DNA of 64,000 bases from Pseudarthrobacter sp. NamB4. GTDB lineage: Bacteria > Actinomycetota > Actinomycetes > Actinomycetales > Micrococcaceae. Below, piece after piece: positions 62,059 to 64,000 of the stretch; position 1 is the first letter of the stretch; each line of letters opens with the position of its first letter. The notes beneath the pieces were generated by a model that was given only the letters and a program-made list of their open reading frames with translations, did no database searches and was not told the origin of the DNA. Made by a program: the position numbers and the translations under genes. The stretch covers positions 113,524 to 177,523 of the forward strand of contig NZ_VAHM01000008.1 in the NCBI RefSeq assembly GCF_005796185.1. The letters run 5' to 3'.

Positions 62059-62736
62059 CGGTGAAGGCGCCGCGGAGGGTGAAACTGTGACAGCCGGGTT
62101 GCTCTCGAGGGACTTCACGACGGCGTCCCCAAGGGCCGCGAATTCGTTCAGTTCGGCCTCCCCGGACAAAACAACGGTGGTGCCGCGGTAGTCCAGCACC
62201 AGGGACTTTTCGCCCTTGCCCGTGTCGCGGAGCTCCCATTCCTGCCCGCCGGCGTCCCGTGAACCGGTGATCGGAGCGTTCTTTGTCTGCTGCAGCAGCC
62301 AGGTCGGGTTGGCGTTCCTGGTCTGGACCAGCCCGATGAAAGACTCTTCCGGCGTCAGGTAGCCCACTTCCCAGGTGGGGACGCCGCTCGTGGTGCCGGC
62401 TTCCCACCTTGCGTAGTTGGGCCGGAATGTGTCGCCGGTGTCCGGCGCCACGGGTGTGAATCCAGCCACATCCGCTGCATTGCGGGCAGTGGCCGCCACA
62501 TCGATGTCAGGACGGTAGCCCTCGCTCTTAGGCAGCGGATTCATGAGGATGATGGGCAGGAAGGCCGCGATGCTCACCACCAGGGCGATGATCATCCCGA
62601 TCACTGAGGCGTTGGCCCGTTTTGCGGCGGCGGCCGGAATGACGGGCTTGACCCGTCCATTCCCGGCCGCGGCGCCGGATCCGCTGCTGCCTTCGGATCC
62701 CGCCGGGTCGGGGCTGGGGCTGGTCTTTTCCTGCAT
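62056..62736 (-). CDS. DUF4245 membrane-anchored protein
   Basis: A 226-residue actinobacterial protein of unknown function. The N-terminal 40 residues are Pro/Ser/Gly-rich and cytosolic. One helix (VIGMIIALVVSIAAFLPIIL) follows, then an outer domain: YRPDIDVAATARNAADVAGF, FRPNYARWEAGTTSGVPTWE and ESFIGLVQTRNANPTWLLQQ. ATG 62736 is used, with AGAAGG about 9 nt before it. It lies divergent from glpX, an order seen in many actinobacteria (DUF4245, glpX, fumC). Confidence 0.85.
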   Translation of the reverse strand: MQEKTSPSPDPAGSEGSSGSGAAAGNGRVKPVIPAAAAKRANASVIGMIIALVVSIAAFLPIILMNPLPKSEGYRPDIDVAATARNAADVAGFTPVAPDTGDTFRPNYARWEAGTTSGVPTWEVGYLTPEESFIGLVQTRNANPTWLLQQTKNAPITGSRDAGGQEWELRDTGKGEKSLVLDYRGTTVVLSGEAELNEFAALGDAVVKSLESNPAVTVSPSAAPSP

Positions 62737-62945
62737 ATCGTTCACCCTTCTATAGTCGCCCATCCCGGCAGTCGACTTCCATTTGGCCGCCGTCGGGGGA
62801 CCTCTGCCTCCACCAGGCACATTGCAGGCCCGCGTCATCCACCATCCAGCGGACGGTGCCGCGACTATGATCAGTAATAGAGGAATCACCGCTCAGCTGT
62901 TCCGGCGGGCGGGTTCAATGATCGCCACTCGAAGAAGAGGTTAAC

Positions 62946-63983
62946 GTGTCACCAGCGTCCATGACCCAGAAGTACTCCACCATCTCCCCGTCCCTGGCGG
63001 TGGGCAACGATGAGCCGGACCGCAACCTTGCCCTCGAGCTTGTCCGCGTTACCGAGGCGGCGGCAATCGCCGGTGGACACTGGGTCGGTTTCGGGGACAA
63101 GAACACCGCCGACGGCGCCGCCGTCGACGCCATGCGCTCCTTCCTGCAGACGGTCCACTTCAACGGCGTAGTGGTCATCGGCGAAGGCGAAAAGGACGAA
63201 GCCCCGATGCTGTTCAACGGCGAACGCGTCGGCGACGGCACAGGCCCCGAGGTGGACGTCGCAGTGGACCCCATTGATGGGACCAGGCTCACCGCCCTGG
63301 GCATCAACAACGCACTGGCAGTTCTGGCGGTTGCAGAGCGCGGCTCCATGTTCGACCCCTCCGCCGTGTTCTACATGGAAAAGCTGGTAACCGGCCCGGA
63401 AGCCGCGGACATGGTTGATCTTCGCCTGCCCGTGAAGCAGAACCTGCACCTGATTGCCAAGGCCAAGGGCGTCAAGGTCAACCAGCTCAACGTCATGATC
63501 CTGGACCGTGACCGCCACCGCCCGCTCGTGGAGGAAATCCGCGAGGCAGGTGCGCGCACGAAGTTCATCATGGACGGTGACGTTGCCGGCGCCATCGCCG
63601 CCGCACGCTCCGGAACCGGTGTTGATGCGCTGATGGGCATTGGCGGTACTCCGGAGGGCATCGTCGCGGCCTGCGCCATCAAGTCCCTGGGTGGCGTCAT
63701 CCAGGGCCGGCTGTGGCCCACCAGCGATGAGGAAAAGCAGAAGGCGATCGACGCCGGCCACGACCTGGAGCGCGTCCTCTCCACCAACGACCTCGTCTCC
63801 AGCGACAACTGCTACTTCGCCGCCACCGGCATCACGGACGGCGACCTCCTCAAGGGCGTCCGCTACTCCAAGGACAAGGTCCTGACGCAGTCCATCGTGA
63901 TGCGTTCCAAGTCCGGGACCATCCGTTTCGTGGACGGCGAGCACCGCGCCGACAAGTGGGAGGGCTACGCCCGCAGGAGCTGA
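62946..63983 (+). CDS. glpX: Fructose-1,6-bisphosphatase, class II
   Basis: The gluconeogenic phosphatase of GlpX type. The 345 residues include ALELVRVTEAAAIAGGHWVG, VVIGEGEKDEAPMLFNGERV (metal site) and VDVAVDPIDGTRLTALGINN (lithium-sensitive phosphatase motif), then MGIGGTPEGIVAACAIKSLG. GTG 62946 has GAAGAGG about 6 nt upstream; ATG 62961 is a shorter option. With eno it marks the gluconeogenic side of central metabolism. The last 17 nt of the window hold nothing more. Confidence 0.95.
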   Translation: MSPASMTQKYSTISPSLAVGNDEPDRNLALELVRVTEAAAIAGGHWVGFGDKNTADGAAVDAMRSFLQTVHFNGVVVIGEGEKDEAPMLFNGERVGDGTGPEVDVAVDPIDGTRLTALGINNALAVLAVAERGSMFDPSAVFYMEKLVTGPEAADMVDLRLPVKQNLHLIAKAKGVKVNQLNVMILDRDRHRPLVEEIREAGARTKFIMDGDVAGAIAAARSGTGVDALMGIGGTPEGIVAACAIKSLGGVIQGRLWPTSDEEKQKAIDAGHDLERVLSTNDLVSSDNCYFAATGITDGDLLKGVRYSKDKVLTQSIVMRSKSGTIRFVDGEHRADKWEGYARRS

Positions 63984-64000
63984 TGCCCTCGCCTCTCTGC

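Overview
The window is high-GC chromosomal DNA from an actinobacterium. An Arthrobacter or Pseudarthrobacter relative (Micrococcaceae) fits best. The evidence is strong G/C bias at third codon positions, many GTG and TTG starts, a mycothiol S-conjugate amidase (mca), DUF501, DUF4307 and DUF4245 proteins, and a class II fructose bisphosphatase (glpX) near class II fumarase. I see no IS element, prophage, integrase, CRISPR array or plasmid function. This is core chromosome with a few decayed genes.

Layout. 1-2.9 kb: C1/folate metabolism, with purU (partial) divergent from a ZTP-riboswitch-controlled glyA-folD pair. 2.9-5.6 kb: a three-gene ABC-2 exporter. 5.7-11 kb: a two-TM protein, xthA, trpS, a 2H phosphoesterase, a YihY/BrkB membrane protein, a decayed hydrolase and an alpha/beta hydrolase. 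11-14.7 kb: sdhCDAB on the minus strand. 14.9-17.3 kb: a mannose-1-phosphate guanylyltransferase and an M20 amidohydrolase, followed by a dead ohrR-ohr pair. 18.1-28.8 kb: a nucleoside uptake and salvage locus (BMP lipoprotein, ABC ATPase, two permeases, cdd, deoA), two DedA proteins, add and mazG. 28.9-34.1 kb: eno, a DivIC/FtsB-like protein, DUF501, ppx and a subtilase. 34.1-37 kb: ndh behind a Rex-type operator, an ACT-GNAT fusion and a tRNA with anticodon UAA. 37-42.6 kb: livK facing a minus-strand livHMGF operon whose LivH carries an unusual secreted N-terminal domain. 42.9-47.3 kb: a Bax-inhibitor-1 protein, galTK and a divergent aldose epimerase. 47.3-56.5 kb: an AI-2E family protein, ilvA, rhomboid, greA, DUF4307, mca, a small membrane protein, hemolysin III, an isoprenyl synthase and PIN-PhoH with a short upstream ORF. 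56.7-64 kb: GNAT, an unknown protein, a prepilin peptidase, NUDIX, a decayed MFS transporter, fumC, a carbonic anhydrase, DUF4245 and glpX.

How the genes connect. Central carbon and energy genes are spread through the window (eno, sdhCDAB, fumC, glpX, ndh). Two sets form clear pathways. The transporter at 18-24 kb feeds cdd, deoA and add. The galK/galT pair works with the divergent aldose epimerase in galactose use.

The most pervasive signal is a -10-like hexamer TANNNT placed 5-7 nt before the start codon of at least 16 genes. This predicts leaderless mRNAs. Individual points that deserve a second look are the LivH fusion, the class-I-shaped tRNA(UAA) overlapping a CDS, the Rex-type operator at ndh, the ZTP riboswitch with mirror-image divergent promoters, the small ORF ahead of PIN-PhoH, a nested 103-nt palindrome, and three decayed loci. 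I found no clearly new multi-gene system.
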